From an uncultured Acidimicrobiaceae bacterium (GTDB lineage Bacteria > Actinomycetota > Acidimicrobiia > Acidimicrobiales > RAAP-2): a stretch of 53,057 nt of DNA. The stretch is from positions 1 to 53,057 of the forward strand of contig CAITPI010000133.1 of assembly GCA_903894295.1 (NCBI GenBank), written 5' to 3'. Every line of letters begins with the position of its first letter. The stretch's first letter is position 1. A program made the translations under genes and the position numbers. This document shows, piece by piece, positions 40,226 to 47,636 of the stretch. Below the pieces are notes generated by a model. It made no database searches. It was not told where the DNA came from and saw only the letters and a program-made list of their open reading frames with translations.

Positions 40226-41049
40226 GCGACGGAGATGGTGCAGGGCGAAACGGACGGGGTGGGGAGAAGGAGCTGGCCGAGGGGCCTCGACCCATGGTGA
40301 CGTTCGACTTTTCCGGGCGGGTGGCCATCGTGACCGGGGCCGGCGGGGGTATCGGCGAGGCGTATGCCACAGCCCTCGCCGAGGCCGGTGCGTCGGTGGT
40401 GGTGGCGGACATCGTGACCGAGAACGCCGAACGGGTGGCCGAGGTCATCCGGGCCACCGGGGCGGCCGCCGCGGCGGTCACCGCCGATGTCGCCGACGTG
40501 GCATCGGCCGAGGCCATGGCGGCCTTTGCGGTGGACACGTTCGGGGGGCTTGACCACCTCGTCAACAACGCCGCCATCTTCGGCGGTATGCAGCTCGACC
40601 TGCTCGTGACCGTCGACTGGGAGTACCTGAACCGGTTCCTGGCGGTCAACATGCTGGGTGCCCTCAACTGCGTCCGGGCGTGTTACCCGATCATGAAACG
40701 CACCGGCGGCTCCATCGTGAACCAGTCGTCCACGGCGTCCCATCTCTACGCCGGCTTTTACGGCCTGGCCAAGGCCGGGGTCAACTCGGTGACCCAGCAG
40801 CTGGCCCACGAACTCGGTGGCCGGAAGATCCGCATCAACGCCATCGCCCCCGGCCCGATCGATACCGAGGCGTCGCGTTCGGTGGTCCCGGCCGAGTTCA
40901 TGGAGCCGATCCTGGCCGGGCTGGCTCTGAAGCGGATGGGCCAGACCGATGACCTCGTCGGTCTGTGCCTGTTCCTGCTGTCGGACCAGGCCTCGTGGAT
41001 CACCGGCCACATCTTCAACGTCGACGGTGGTCAGGTGGTCCGGCTGTGA
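40222..41049 (+). CDS. Short-chain dehydrogenase/reductase
   Basis: The protein has 275 residues. The cofactor motif is AIVTGAGGGIGEAYATAL, with VVVADIVTENAE favouring NAD(H) (Asp after the second strand). NNAAIFGG, the catalytic serine region VNQSSTAS, and YGLAKAGVNS (Tyr-x3-Lys) are intact. ATG 40222 overlaps the CMD stop by ATGA, but the first 24 residues are low in complexity; ATG 40294 would start exactly at the domain. It corresponds to Rv0769 in the mycobacterial region. The product is probably a hydroxyacyl or hydroxysteroid dehydrogenase; the substrate is unknown. Confidence 0.92.
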   Translation: MSDGDGAGRNGRGGEKELAEGPRPMVTFDFSGRVAIVTGAGGGIGEAYATALAEAGASVVVADIVTENAERVAEVIRATGAAAAAVTADVADVASAEAMAAFAVDTFGGLDHLVNNAAIFGGMQLDLLVTVDWEYLNRFLAVNMLGALNCVRACYPIMKRTGGSIVNQSSTASHLYAGFYGLAKAGVNSVTQQLAHELGGRKIRINAIAPGPIDTEASRSVVPAEFMEPILAGLALKRMGQTDDLVGLCLFLLSDQASWITGHIFNVDGGQVVRL

Positions 41050-41825
41050 GTGCGACGGCGGCAGGCCCGGACCGCATCGAGGTCGTGGATACGGCCGGGG
41101 TCCGGCTGATCACGTTCTGTCGGCCCGAGGTGCGAAATGCCTTTGACGCCGCCCTCTATGCGGCGGTGACCGCTTCGTTGCGGGACGCCCGGGAGAACGA
41201 CGAGGTGCGGGCCGTGGTGTTGACCGGCCGGGGGGCGGCCTTCAGTTCCGGACAGGACCTGAAGGAGATGGTGGCCATCGCTACCGGTGAACTCGGCCCG
41301 GGGGCCGGGGATGGATTCCGGGGACTGCTCGACGAGGTGATGACCTTCGACAAGCCCCTCCTGGCCGCCGTGCACGGCGTGGGTCTCGGTCTCGGTCTGA
41401 CCTTGCTCGGTCACGTGGACCTGGTGTTGCTGGAAGAAGGCACCCGGCTGCGGGCACCTTTCGCCGAGATGGGGGTGCCTCCCGAGGCCGGGAGCAGTGT
41501 GCTGCTTCCCGAGCGCCTCGGCTGGCCGAAGGCGGCGGCCGTCCTGCTGGCGGCCGAATGGCTGGAAGCCGACGACGCCGTGGCGGCCGGACTGGCGCTC
41601 AAGGTCTGCCCGCCGGGAACCGTCCTGGACGAGACCATGGCGCTGGCCCGGAGGATCGCCTCCTACCCCGGGGCCGGGACACAACGGATCAAGCAGCTGA
41701 TGATGGCGGGCCGGAGGGACAGGGTGGCGGCCGCCCGTGGGCGCGAAGAGGACGCATTCGCCGCCCTGTTCGCCGATCCGGACACCAATCCCGGAGCGTC
41801 CCTCGCCACCTCGCTGGAGCGCTGA
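41046..41825 (+). CDS. Enoyl-CoA hydratase/isomerase family protein
   Basis: This crotonase-fold protein has 259 residues. Oxyanion-hole segments are GRGAAFSSGQDLKEMVA and KPLLAAVHGVGLGLGLTLL. FAEMGVPPEAGSSVLLPERL corresponds to the active-site loop; the typical catalytic Glu pair is only partly evident. It should act on CoA thioesters, such as hydration or double-bond isomerisation in beta-oxidation. GTG 41046 overlaps the SDR stop by GTGA, so it belongs to the same operon. Confidence 0.9.
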   Translation: MSATAAGPDRIEVVDTAGVRLITFCRPEVRNAFDAALYAAVTASLRDARENDEVRAVVLTGRGAAFSSGQDLKEMVAIATGELGPGAGDGFRGLLDEVMTFDKPLLAAVHGVGLGLGLTLLGHVDLVLLEEGTRLRAPFAEMGVPPEAGSSVLLPERLGWPKAAAVLLAAEWLEADDAVAAGLALKVCPPGTVLDETMALARRIASYPGAGTQRIKQLMMAGRRDRVAAARGREEDAFAALFADPDTNPGASLATSLER

Positions 41826-41829
41826 GGGC

Positions 41830-42681
41830 GTGGAGTTCTCCGTCACTGCGTTTCTCACCGACCAGGGCCTTTCTCCGGCCCGGTTGGCCGTCGAAGCCGA
41901 GGCCCGGGGCTTTGCCGCCCTGTATCTGCCGGAGCACACCCACCTCCCGGTGCGAAACGCGGCGCCACCGGGACTGGTGGAAGGCGTGGCCGCCGAGGAC
42001 TACCGGCGCAGTCTCGATCCGATGGTGGCCCTGGCGATGGCCGCTTCGGTGACGTCGGTCATCCGCCTCGGCACCGGCGTGCTGTTGGTGGCCCAGCATG
42101 ATCCCTTCGTCCTGGCCAAGCAGGTGGCCACGCTGGACCACCTGAGTGGCGGCCGGCTCGATCTCGGCATCGGTTTTGGCTGGAACCGGGCCGAAGCCGA
42201 GGACCACGGAGTGGACTTCGACCGACGCCGGGACATCGCCCGCGAACACGTCGGGGCGCTGCGGGCACTGTGGACGCAGGACCCGGCCGAATACCACGGG
42301 GAGCATGTGGATGTGCCGGCCTGTTGGGCGTGGCCCAAACCGGTCCAGGACCGTGTGCCGGTGCTGGTGGGCGGAGGGGCGCATGATTCGGTGTTTGCCG
42401 CCATCGCCGCGTACGGCGACGGTTGGATGCCGATTGGCGGTGCAGGACTGGGCGAAGGTCTGCCCCGGCTTCGGACGGCGGTCGAGTCGGCGGGACGGGA
42501 CCCCGACGCGGTTCGGGTGGTGCCTTTTGGCACCGTTCCCACCGAAGGAAAGCTGTCCCACTTCGCATCGCTGGGCATCAACGAGGTGGTGCTCCGGCTT
42601 CCCTCCGGACCCGCCGATGCCACGCTTGGCGCGTTGGACGACCACCGCGCCCTCATCGACCGATGGAACGGGAAGGCCTGA
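41830..42681 (+). CDS. LLM-class, probably F420-dependent oxidoreductase (TIGR03619-like)
   Basis: This luciferase-like TIM barrel has 283 residues. FAALYLPEHTHLPV, VIRLGTGVLLVAQHDPFVLA, KQVATLDHLSGGRLDLGIGF and WNRAEAEDHGVDFDRRRDI are diagnostic, as is VPVLVGGGAHDSVF. It probably uses coenzyme F420 or FMN to oxidise or reduce an operon intermediate. GTG 41830 lies only 4 nt after the hydratase stop. Together with the LLM gene at 5.7-6.7 kb it suggests an F420-using organism. Confidence 0.9.
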   Translation: MEFSVTAFLTDQGLSPARLAVEAEARGFAALYLPEHTHLPVRNAAPPGLVEGVAAEDYRRSLDPMVALAMAASVTSVIRLGTGVLLVAQHDPFVLAKQVATLDHLSGGRLDLGIGFGWNRAEAEDHGVDFDRRRDIAREHVGALRALWTQDPAEYHGEHVDVPACWAWPKPVQDRVPVLVGGGAHDSVFAAIAAYGDGWMPIGGAGLGEGLPRLRTAVESAGRDPDAVRVVPFGTVPTEGKLSHFASLGINEVVLRLPSGPADATLGALDDHRALIDRWNGKA

Positions 42682-42684
42682 ATC

Positions 42685-43377
42685 GTGACGTCAGAACCCC
42701 TGGGCGCGTTCGACCCGGAATCCGGCCGGGCCCGCCTCACGACCGAGATCCGCCGGCTGATGGAGTACGTCGTGTCCTCGAGTGCGGATGACGGCGTCTA
42801 TGCCGACGCTGCGTTGGTGGCCCGGGAACTGGCCGATCAACTGGCCGGCCACGTCCGGCCGGATGACCGTCCCCGGTTTCGCCTGACCTACGACGAGGTT
42901 GAAGAAGGGCGATCGTTCACGCTGGCTTCCGTGATGCCCTTCGACATGATCATCGGTGCCTGCAATCCGATGGCTCCCCCGATCGACATCTCTTTCGAAC
43001 CGGACCGGGCGGTGGGGGAGGTGACCTTCACTCCGACGTATGAAGGTGGCCCGGGTCTGGTCCACGGAGCGGCGCTCGCCGCCGCGTTCGACATCATCCT
43101 GACCGCGGCCAACGTCATGGTCGATGGTGCGGGGCCGACGGTGAGACTTGCCATCCACTACGTGAAGCCGACCCGGATCGGCGTTCCCTGCCGCTTCGAA
43201 GGTTGGGTGACGGAGAAGACCACCCGACGGACCCACAGCCTGGGGCGGCTGGTGCAGGACGGAGTGGTCACCGTGGAGGCGGTCGGCGAGTTTGTGAACC
43301 TCAACCGGAAGGAGTTGGCCCGGTCGCTCGAGCGCAACGGTTCCAGCGGGTCCGATTCGGACCACGGCCGCACCTGA
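42685..43377 (+). CDS. Hot-dog fold thioesterase (PaaI-like)
   Basis: The protein has 230 residues. The C-terminal half is a hot-dog domain. GEVTFTPTYEGGPGLVHGAA leads into LAAAFDIILTAANVM, where the His-Gly-Ala stretch followed by an acidic helix residue is the usual catalytic region. VRLAIHYVKPTRIGVPCRFE is a core strand pair. The N-terminal 80 residues are helical. It should hydrolyse an acyl-CoA, ending the operon's pathway. The GTG at 42685 lies 3 nt after the LLM stop. A hairpin terminator follows at 43434. Confidence 0.87.
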   Translation: MTSEPLGAFDPESGRARLTTEIRRLMEYVVSSSADDGVYADAALVARELADQLAGHVRPDDRPRFRLTYDEVEEGRSFTLASVMPFDMIIGACNPMAPPIDISFEPDRAVGEVTFTPTYEGGPGLVHGAALAAAFDIILTAANVMVDGAGPTVRLAIHYVKPTRIGVPCRFEGWVTEKTTRRTHSLGRLVQDGVVTVEAVGEFVNLNRKELARSLERNGSSGSDSDHGRT

Positions 43378-43433
43378 ACGACACCCACCAGAACCCCATC
43401 GTCCCGATGGCGGACGGTGGGGCACCGGGAAGG

Positions 43434-43453
43434 AGGCCGTGGCGACGGCCTTT
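43434..43453 (+). terminator. Hairpin terminator after the plus-strand cyp51-region operon
   Basis: AGGCCGT-GGCG-ACGGCCT (43434-43451) forms a 7-bp stem with a 4-nt loop, followed by TTGG. The T-tract is short. It lies 57 nt past the thioesterase stop, and the next gene starts at 43652. Upstream of that gene, TAGAGT at 43523-43528 is a possible -10 box. Confidence 0.5.
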
Positions 43454-43651
43454 GGCCAATGGGTCCCAACCGGTGGTGGTCGGGTCGCAGGACGTTGCCA
43501 AGCACGGCGGCCGGAGAGTCTCTAGAGTCACAAGGGAACCGGGGGGTGTGGTTGCGGTGCACCAGGCGCAACTAACAGACGCAACCGGCAAGTGCAGGAA
43601 CAACGGGCCCGGGCCAATTCACAAACGGGCCGTCAAAAGGGGGAGTCCGCC

Positions 43652-45004
43652 ATGCATCTCGTCCAGAATCGTCCGGGTCATGCTGCCGTCCGGGACAGAA
43701 GTCGTCGACCCGCTCGGGTGGTTCTCTCGCTGGCCGGTGTCGTCCTGGCGGTGTCGTTGACGGCGTGCTCGTCGACCACGAACTCCACCAGCACCTCCAC
43801 CACCCAACCGAGCACCAAGGGGTACGTTGCCCCGCCCATTCCTTCCTCGGCCTTTTCCAACTACACCGGCATCACGAACAGCACCGTCACCGTGGGCAAC
43901 GTCTCGACAAAGCTCGGGGGGCTCTTCGCCGGTTCGCCGATCGGGGTCCAAGCCTACGCCGACTACGTGAACTCGTCTGGAGGGATCAACGGACGCAAAC
44001 TGGTGGTGGGCAGCCAGGATGACCAGTATGCCGGTGGACCGAACAAGCAGTTCACGGCGGCCGACGTGGCGACGGACTTCGCCCTGGTCGGCAGCTTCTC
44101 GCTGCAGGACAGCTTCGGCGGCGCCGTTCTGGCGGCCAATCCGGACGTGCCGAACGTCACCGTCTCGCTCGACCAGGCGACGAGTGACCTGCCCAACACC
44201 TTTTCGCCGTCTCCGGCGGCGACCGGCTGGCAACTGGGTCCTCTCGTCTACTTCAAGAACAAGTTTCCCTCGGAGATCACCCACACGGCGGCGTTGATCG
44301 CCGGCGAGCCGTCGGCCGAGACCAAGTGGGCCGGCGAGAAAGCCGCCATGGTGAGCGAGGGCTACCGGGTGGTCTACGACCCGACGTTCGCCATCACCAC
44401 GACCAACTTCAACGAGTACGTGGCGTCCATGAAGAGCGAGGGTGTCCGGATCCTGTTCCTCGAGCAGATGCCGGAGAACTATGCCGCCTCGGTCATCAAG
44501 GCGCTCAACCAGCAGAACTTCCATCCGACCGTGGTGCTTGGTGCCTCGACCTACAGCGAGCAGCTGGTGCCCAACGCCGGTGGACCGGCCGCCATTGACG
44601 GGGCGTACATGGAGCAGAGCACGTCCCTCTACCTTGGCGAGGACGCCACGGCCATCCCGGCCGTGGGCACCTTCCTGCACTGGGTCCAGGTTGCCTCTCC
44701 GGGCTGGCACGCCGATCTCTACACCTTCTACGGATGGCTGTCGGCCCAACTGTTCGTCCAGGCGTTGTCCGCCGCCGGTTCCCATCCGAGCCGGGGTTCG
44801 GTGCTCGCCGCCCTCCGCAAGATCACCTCGTTCAACGGGAACCACCTGAACGCCACGGCCGATCCGGCCCAGAAACTTCCGGCGTCGTGTTACATCATCG
44901 CCCGGATCGAACAGGGCAGGTACGTGCGGGTCGACGATCCTCCCACCACGCCGCCGTCCTACGGCTACCGCTGCGACCAGCCGTACTACTTCTACCAGGG
45001 CTAG
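43652..45004 (+). CDS. ABC transporter substrate-binding lipoprotein (LivK/Peripla_BP_6 type)
   Basis: The protein has 450 residues. A basic N-terminus and hydrophobic stretch VVLSLAGVVLAVSL end in lipobox LTACSS. A Ser/Thr linker follows, then a branched-chain-amino-acid-type binding fold: NSTVTVGNVSTKLGGLFAGS, GVQAYADYVNSSGGINGRKL, VVGSQDDQYAGGP and VRILFLEQMPENYAASVIKA. ATG 43652 has AAAAGGGGGAG about 8 nt upstream. No permease or ATPase genes adjoin it, so it is an orphan binding protein. In this context it might capture a lipid or acid substrate of the neighbouring operon. That is inference. Confidence 0.92.
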   Translation: MHLVQNRPGHAAVRDRSRRPARVVLSLAGVVLAVSLTACSSTTNSTSTSTTQPSTKGYVAPPIPSSAFSNYTGITNSTVTVGNVSTKLGGLFAGSPIGVQAYADYVNSSGGINGRKLVVGSQDDQYAGGPNKQFTAADVATDFALVGSFSLQDSFGGAVLAANPDVPNVTVSLDQATSDLPNTFSPSPAATGWQLGPLVYFKNKFPSEITHTAALIAGEPSAETKWAGEKAAMVSEGYRVVYDPTFAITTTNFNEYVASMKSEGVRILFLEQMPENYAASVIKALNQQNFHPTVVLGASTYSEQLVPNAGGPAAIDGAYMEQSTSLYLGEDATAIPAVGTFLHWVQVASPGWHADLYTFYGWLSAQLFVQALSAAGSHPSRGSVLAALRKITSFNGNHLNATADPAQKLPASCYIIARIEQGRYVRVDDPPTTPPSYGYRCDQPYYFYQG

Positions 45005-45329
45005 GAATCCCCGGAGGGGCGGTGGGGGGCCCGGGTGGTCACCCGGTGCGTCACCGGCGCATTGATCGGGAAGCCACGGGGTCCATGGCCCCCAGGGCGT
45101 GGACCCCGCGAAACGGGCCGCAGAACTACCGAGGGTGAAGGACGTCCCACCGGGGGTGGTCGTGCCGGGCTCCAGTGGGTCCACCCTGTCGGAACGGCAG
45201 ACCCGGGCGGTAGCGTTGGCCGGACCGGAATCCAGTCGACACCCAAGGACCGGTCAGGTTTGATGGGACCGGACCGGTGTCTTGTCGAGGCGACCGGACC
45301 GGGTTCTGGCCGATGTGAGGGGATGGACA
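45005..45329. other. Intergenic stretch: hairpin, -10 box, long leader
   Basis: No credible gene lies in these 325 bases. They hold the hairpin at 45077-45108, a TAGCGT -10 candidate at 45211-45216, and a presumed leader of about 107 nt for the pentapeptide-repeat gene. The leader is rich in repeated GGACCGG motifs. Confidence 0.4.
45077..45108 (+). terminator. Strong hairpin after the binding-protein gene
   Basis: CGGGGTCCA (45077-45085) and TGGACCCCG (45100-45108) pair perfectly, and the loop contains an inner GCCC/GGGC stem. There is no T-tract. Its place 73 nt after the stop suggests termination or mRNA 3'-end protection. Confidence 0.45.
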
Positions 45330-46052
45330 TTGTCGAGGAAGCAGGCTCCAGCCGATCTGGAAGAGGCAAGGAGAACCGGAGCGGATCTCACGTGGACCGA
45401 TTTCGGCGGAAGGTCGCTCAAGGATGTCGATCTCTCCGACCTGGATCTCACCGGCGTTGACCTTCGGGGATGTGACCTGCGTGGTGCCACCCTTGTGGGC
45501 AGCACCCTCGTGCGGGCCGACCTGTCGGGCACCCGACTCACCTCGGCCGACCTGCAGGGGGCGGATCTGACCGGCGCGTACCTGATCGCGGCGGATCTCA
45601 CCGAGGCCATCTGCTCGTCGGCCCTCCTGGTCCGGGCCGATCTCTCCAACGCCGTAGCCGTTGGGACCGGGTTCTCCCGGGCCCGCCTCATGCGGGCCAC
45701 CCTCGAGGGAGCGAACCTCCATGGAGCCGACTTCCGGGAGGCCAATCTCACCGGGGCGGACCTGTCGGGGGCCTACCTGAACGGAGCCGATCTCCGCCAT
45801 GCCCATGGTGCCCGAATCGTGCTCTCGGGGGCGTATCTCGGTGGGGCCAACCTGAAACAGGTCGACCTCCGCTGGGCCCGGGCCGATGGTGCCGAGTTCC
45901 AGGGATCCAATCTCCGTCAGGCCGATCTCGCCTCGGCCGACCTGCGTTCGGCCGACTTCACCGGGGCCCGGATGAAGGATGCCCGCCTCAACAACGTCGT
46001 CACCGATCGTTTAACGTTGGGCCGGGACGGCCGACGTTTCGAGGTCAGGTAG
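45330..46052 (+). CDS. Pentapeptide-repeat protein
   Basis: The protein is about 240 residues and made almost wholly of A(D/N)LxG-type pentapeptides, such as GADLTWTDF, DLDLTGVDLRGCDLRGATL, ANLTGADLSGAYLNGADL and SADLRSADFTGARMKD. These form a right-handed quadrilateral beta-helix, a rod that in MfpA/Qnr proteins mimics DNA and binds gyrase. Whether this one does so is unknown. TTG 45330 is preferred since AGGGG lies 7-8 nt upstream; starts at 45282 or 45315 are possible. No signal peptide is seen, so it is probably cytosolic. Confidence 0.88.
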   Translation: MSRKQAPADLEEARRTGADLTWTDFGGRSLKDVDLSDLDLTGVDLRGCDLRGATLVGSTLVRADLSGTRLTSADLQGADLTGAYLIAADLTEAICSSALLVRADLSNAVAVGTGFSRARLMRATLEGANLHGADFREANLTGADLSGAYLNGADLRHAHGARIVLSGAYLGGANLKQVDLRWARADGAEFQGSNLRQADLASADLRSADFTGARMKDARLNNVVTDRLTLGRDGRRFEVR

Positions 46053-46085
46053 GCCTTCCAAAGGGCCGTCTGGATCAGGCTGTTC

Positions 46086-46136
46086 CTGAGGGAACGGCCC
46101 GAGGGAACGGCCCGAGGGAACGGCCTGAGGGAACGG
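46086..46136. repeat. Tandem 13-bp repeats upstream of the SRAP gene
   Basis: The unit CYGAGGGAACGGC repeats four times (46086-46098, 46099-46111, 46112-46124, and 46125-46136, one base short). The array ends 14 nt before the SRAP start codon. The 13-bp period does not keep a reading frame, so it is not coding. Confidence 0.85.
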
Positions 46137-46150
46137 AAGAGGTGGGTGCG

Positions 46151-46924
46151 ATGTGTGGACGGATCGTCTTGTACACGCCGCCCGAGCGACTGGCCCGGAT
46201 CTTCGGGGCGGATCTGGCCCCTGACGTCAACGTCGAGGGCCGCCCGAGGTTCAACATCCCCCCGACTGCTTCCGTGTTAGGCCTTCGTGCCTGCCCAGAC
46301 GGCGGTGTTGCCGATCCGACCGGTCATTCCGGCGGGGCCGACGGCCGGGCCACCGACGGGCCGGCGCCACTGCCCCGGCAGATCGAACGGTTCCGGTGGG
46401 GTCTGGTCCCCGCCTGGGCCAAGGATGTCTCGGGCTCGAGTCGGACGTTCAACGCCCGGGCCGAAACCGTGGCCACCAAGCCGTCCTACCGTTCGGCGTT
46501 CAAATCGCGCCGGCTGGTGGTGCTGGCCGATGCCTTCTACGAGTGGAAGCCGGGACCGGGCAAGGAGCGGACTCCCTACGTCTTCCAGCGGTCCGACGGT
46601 CAACCGTTGGCCCTGGCCGGACTGTGGGAGCGGTGGATCTCGGCGGAGGGAGAGCCCTTGGTCAGCTGCACGGTGATCACGACCGAAGCCGGTGCGGACA
46701 TGGAAGACATCCATCACCGTTCGCCGGTGATCATGGAACCGGAAGCCCTCGACGAGTGGCTCGATCCCGACCGGGCCGACCGTGACGAACTCGAGTCGAT
46801 GCTCCGGCCTCCGCCGACGGGAACGCTGGTGCACCATCAGGTGGACCGCCGGGTCGGAAACGTCCGCAATGACGGTCCGGAACTCATGGAACCGATCGAA
46901 GGGTCCGGTCGGCCGATCGTCTGA
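46151..46924 (+). CDS. SRAP domain protein (YedK/HMCES-like)
   Basis: The protein has 257 residues. It begins MCGRI, so Cys2 becomes the N-terminal nucleophile after Met removal; it forms a covalent bond with abasic sites in single-stranded DNA and so protects them. Other active-site motifs are RFNIPPTASV, RWGLVPAWA, RTFNARAETV, DAFYEWKPG and HHRSPVIM. A Gly/Asp-rich insert of about 30 residues lies between the PPTA motif and RWGL. ATG 46151 is required for Cys2; GAGGTGGG lies just upstream. A 13-bp repeat array precedes it. Confidence 0.95.
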   Translation: MCGRIVLYTPPERLARIFGADLAPDVNVEGRPRFNIPPTASVLGLRACPDGGVADPTGHSGGADGRATDGPAPLPRQIERFRWGLVPAWAKDVSGSSRTFNARAETVATKPSYRSAFKSRRLVVLADAFYEWKPGPGKERTPYVFQRSDGQPLALAGLWERWISAEGEPLVSCTVITTEAGADMEDIHHRSPVIMEPEALDEWLDPDRADRDELESMLRPPPTGTLVHHQVDRRVGNVRNDGPELMEPIEGSGRPIV

Positions 46925-47075
46925 CGGCGGTTGGCGAGGCGCGCAACGCCACGCCAGCCGGCGGGTTGAAACTCCATGGCCCGCCGAAAAACCCCGGCGG
47001 AAGACCGCAGGTAGGGCGATGGCCGGATGACGGCCGAATGGAGGAGTGACCGGCCAGGAGCGACCGGTCGGGCGG

Positions 47076-47345
47076 TCAGGCGCCGGTCGACGCCTTGGCG
47101 GCCCGCTTCATGAGCCGGGCCTTACGGTTGGCCGCCTGGTTTTTGTGGATGACACCCTTGGCGGCTGCCTTGTCGATCCGCTTGATGGCAAGGCGGAGGG
47201 ACTCGGCCGAGTTCTCGGCACCCTCGTCGATGGCGACGATCGCCTTCTTAGTGCGGGTGCGCAACTCGGACCGGACGGCCTTGTTGCGGGCCTGACGCTT
47301 CAACGTCTGGCGGTTGCGCTTCATCTGGCTACGGATATTGGCCAT
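47076..47345 (-). CDS. rpsT: 30S ribosomal protein S20
   Basis: The protein has 89 residues. It is Lys/Arg-rich and helical, with the hallmark start [20 protein letters not shown], then [14 protein letters not shown], and [20 protein letters not shown] near the end. It binds 16S rRNA early in 30S assembly. ATG 47345 has GAGGAA about 7 nt upstream. It is divergent from lepA, a pairing common in bacteria. The downstream gap (46925-47075) to the SRAP gene holds no gene and only a weak GACCGG/CCGGTC repeat. Confidence 0.97.
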   Translation of the reverse strand: MANIRSQMKRNRQTLKRQARNKAVRSELRTRTKKAIVAIDEGAENSAESLRLAIKRIDKAAAKGVIHKNQAANRKARLMKRAAKASTGA

Positions 47346-47402
47346 GGTGATTCCTCGTCGATCGGTGTCCCAACCGGGTGTTCCGGTTCGGGCAGACCAA
47401 CA

Positions 47403-47408
47403 ACTCTA
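47403..47408 (-). promoter_or_regulatory. Putative -10 box (TAGAGT) for rpsT
   Basis: On the minus strand TAGAGT would start an mRNA near 47397 with a leader of about 50 nt that contains the GAGGAA ribosome-binding site. TTGGGA lies about 19 nt upstream as a possible -35. Confidence 0.4.
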
Positions 47409-47621
47409 GCAGGCCCGGTCCCCAAGATCCCAACCGGATGTCGGGCGGACCGCGGCGCCTCGGCGAACCTTCCCGGGAGGCGATGTTCCTGTCGCTTCGG
47501 AGCCCTACCGGCAGACTCGCCGGCACCCCGGGCCAGAGGCCATTGGAGTGGTCCAACCCGGTGGTCCCCGGGCGAAATGGCGGGGCCGAAGCATCCGCAC
47601 GAGGGAGTGGGTCGGTTTGGG

Positions 47622-47627
47622 TACGCT
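47622..47627 (+). promoter_or_regulatory. -10 box (TACGCT) for lepA
   Basis: TACGCT ends 9 nt before GTG 47637, so the transcript would begin at or within a few bases of the start codon. Confidence 0.45.
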
Positions 47628-47636
47628 GGAGGTCCC

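Noticed and set aside
43619-45184. 521-codon minus-strand frame opposite the binding-protein gene
   Set aside because: The plus strand has a signal peptide, a lipobox and family motifs; the minus product shows none.
47046-47636. N-terminal extension of LepA
   Set aside because: It is antisense to rpsT, and LepA family sequence begins at GTG 47637.
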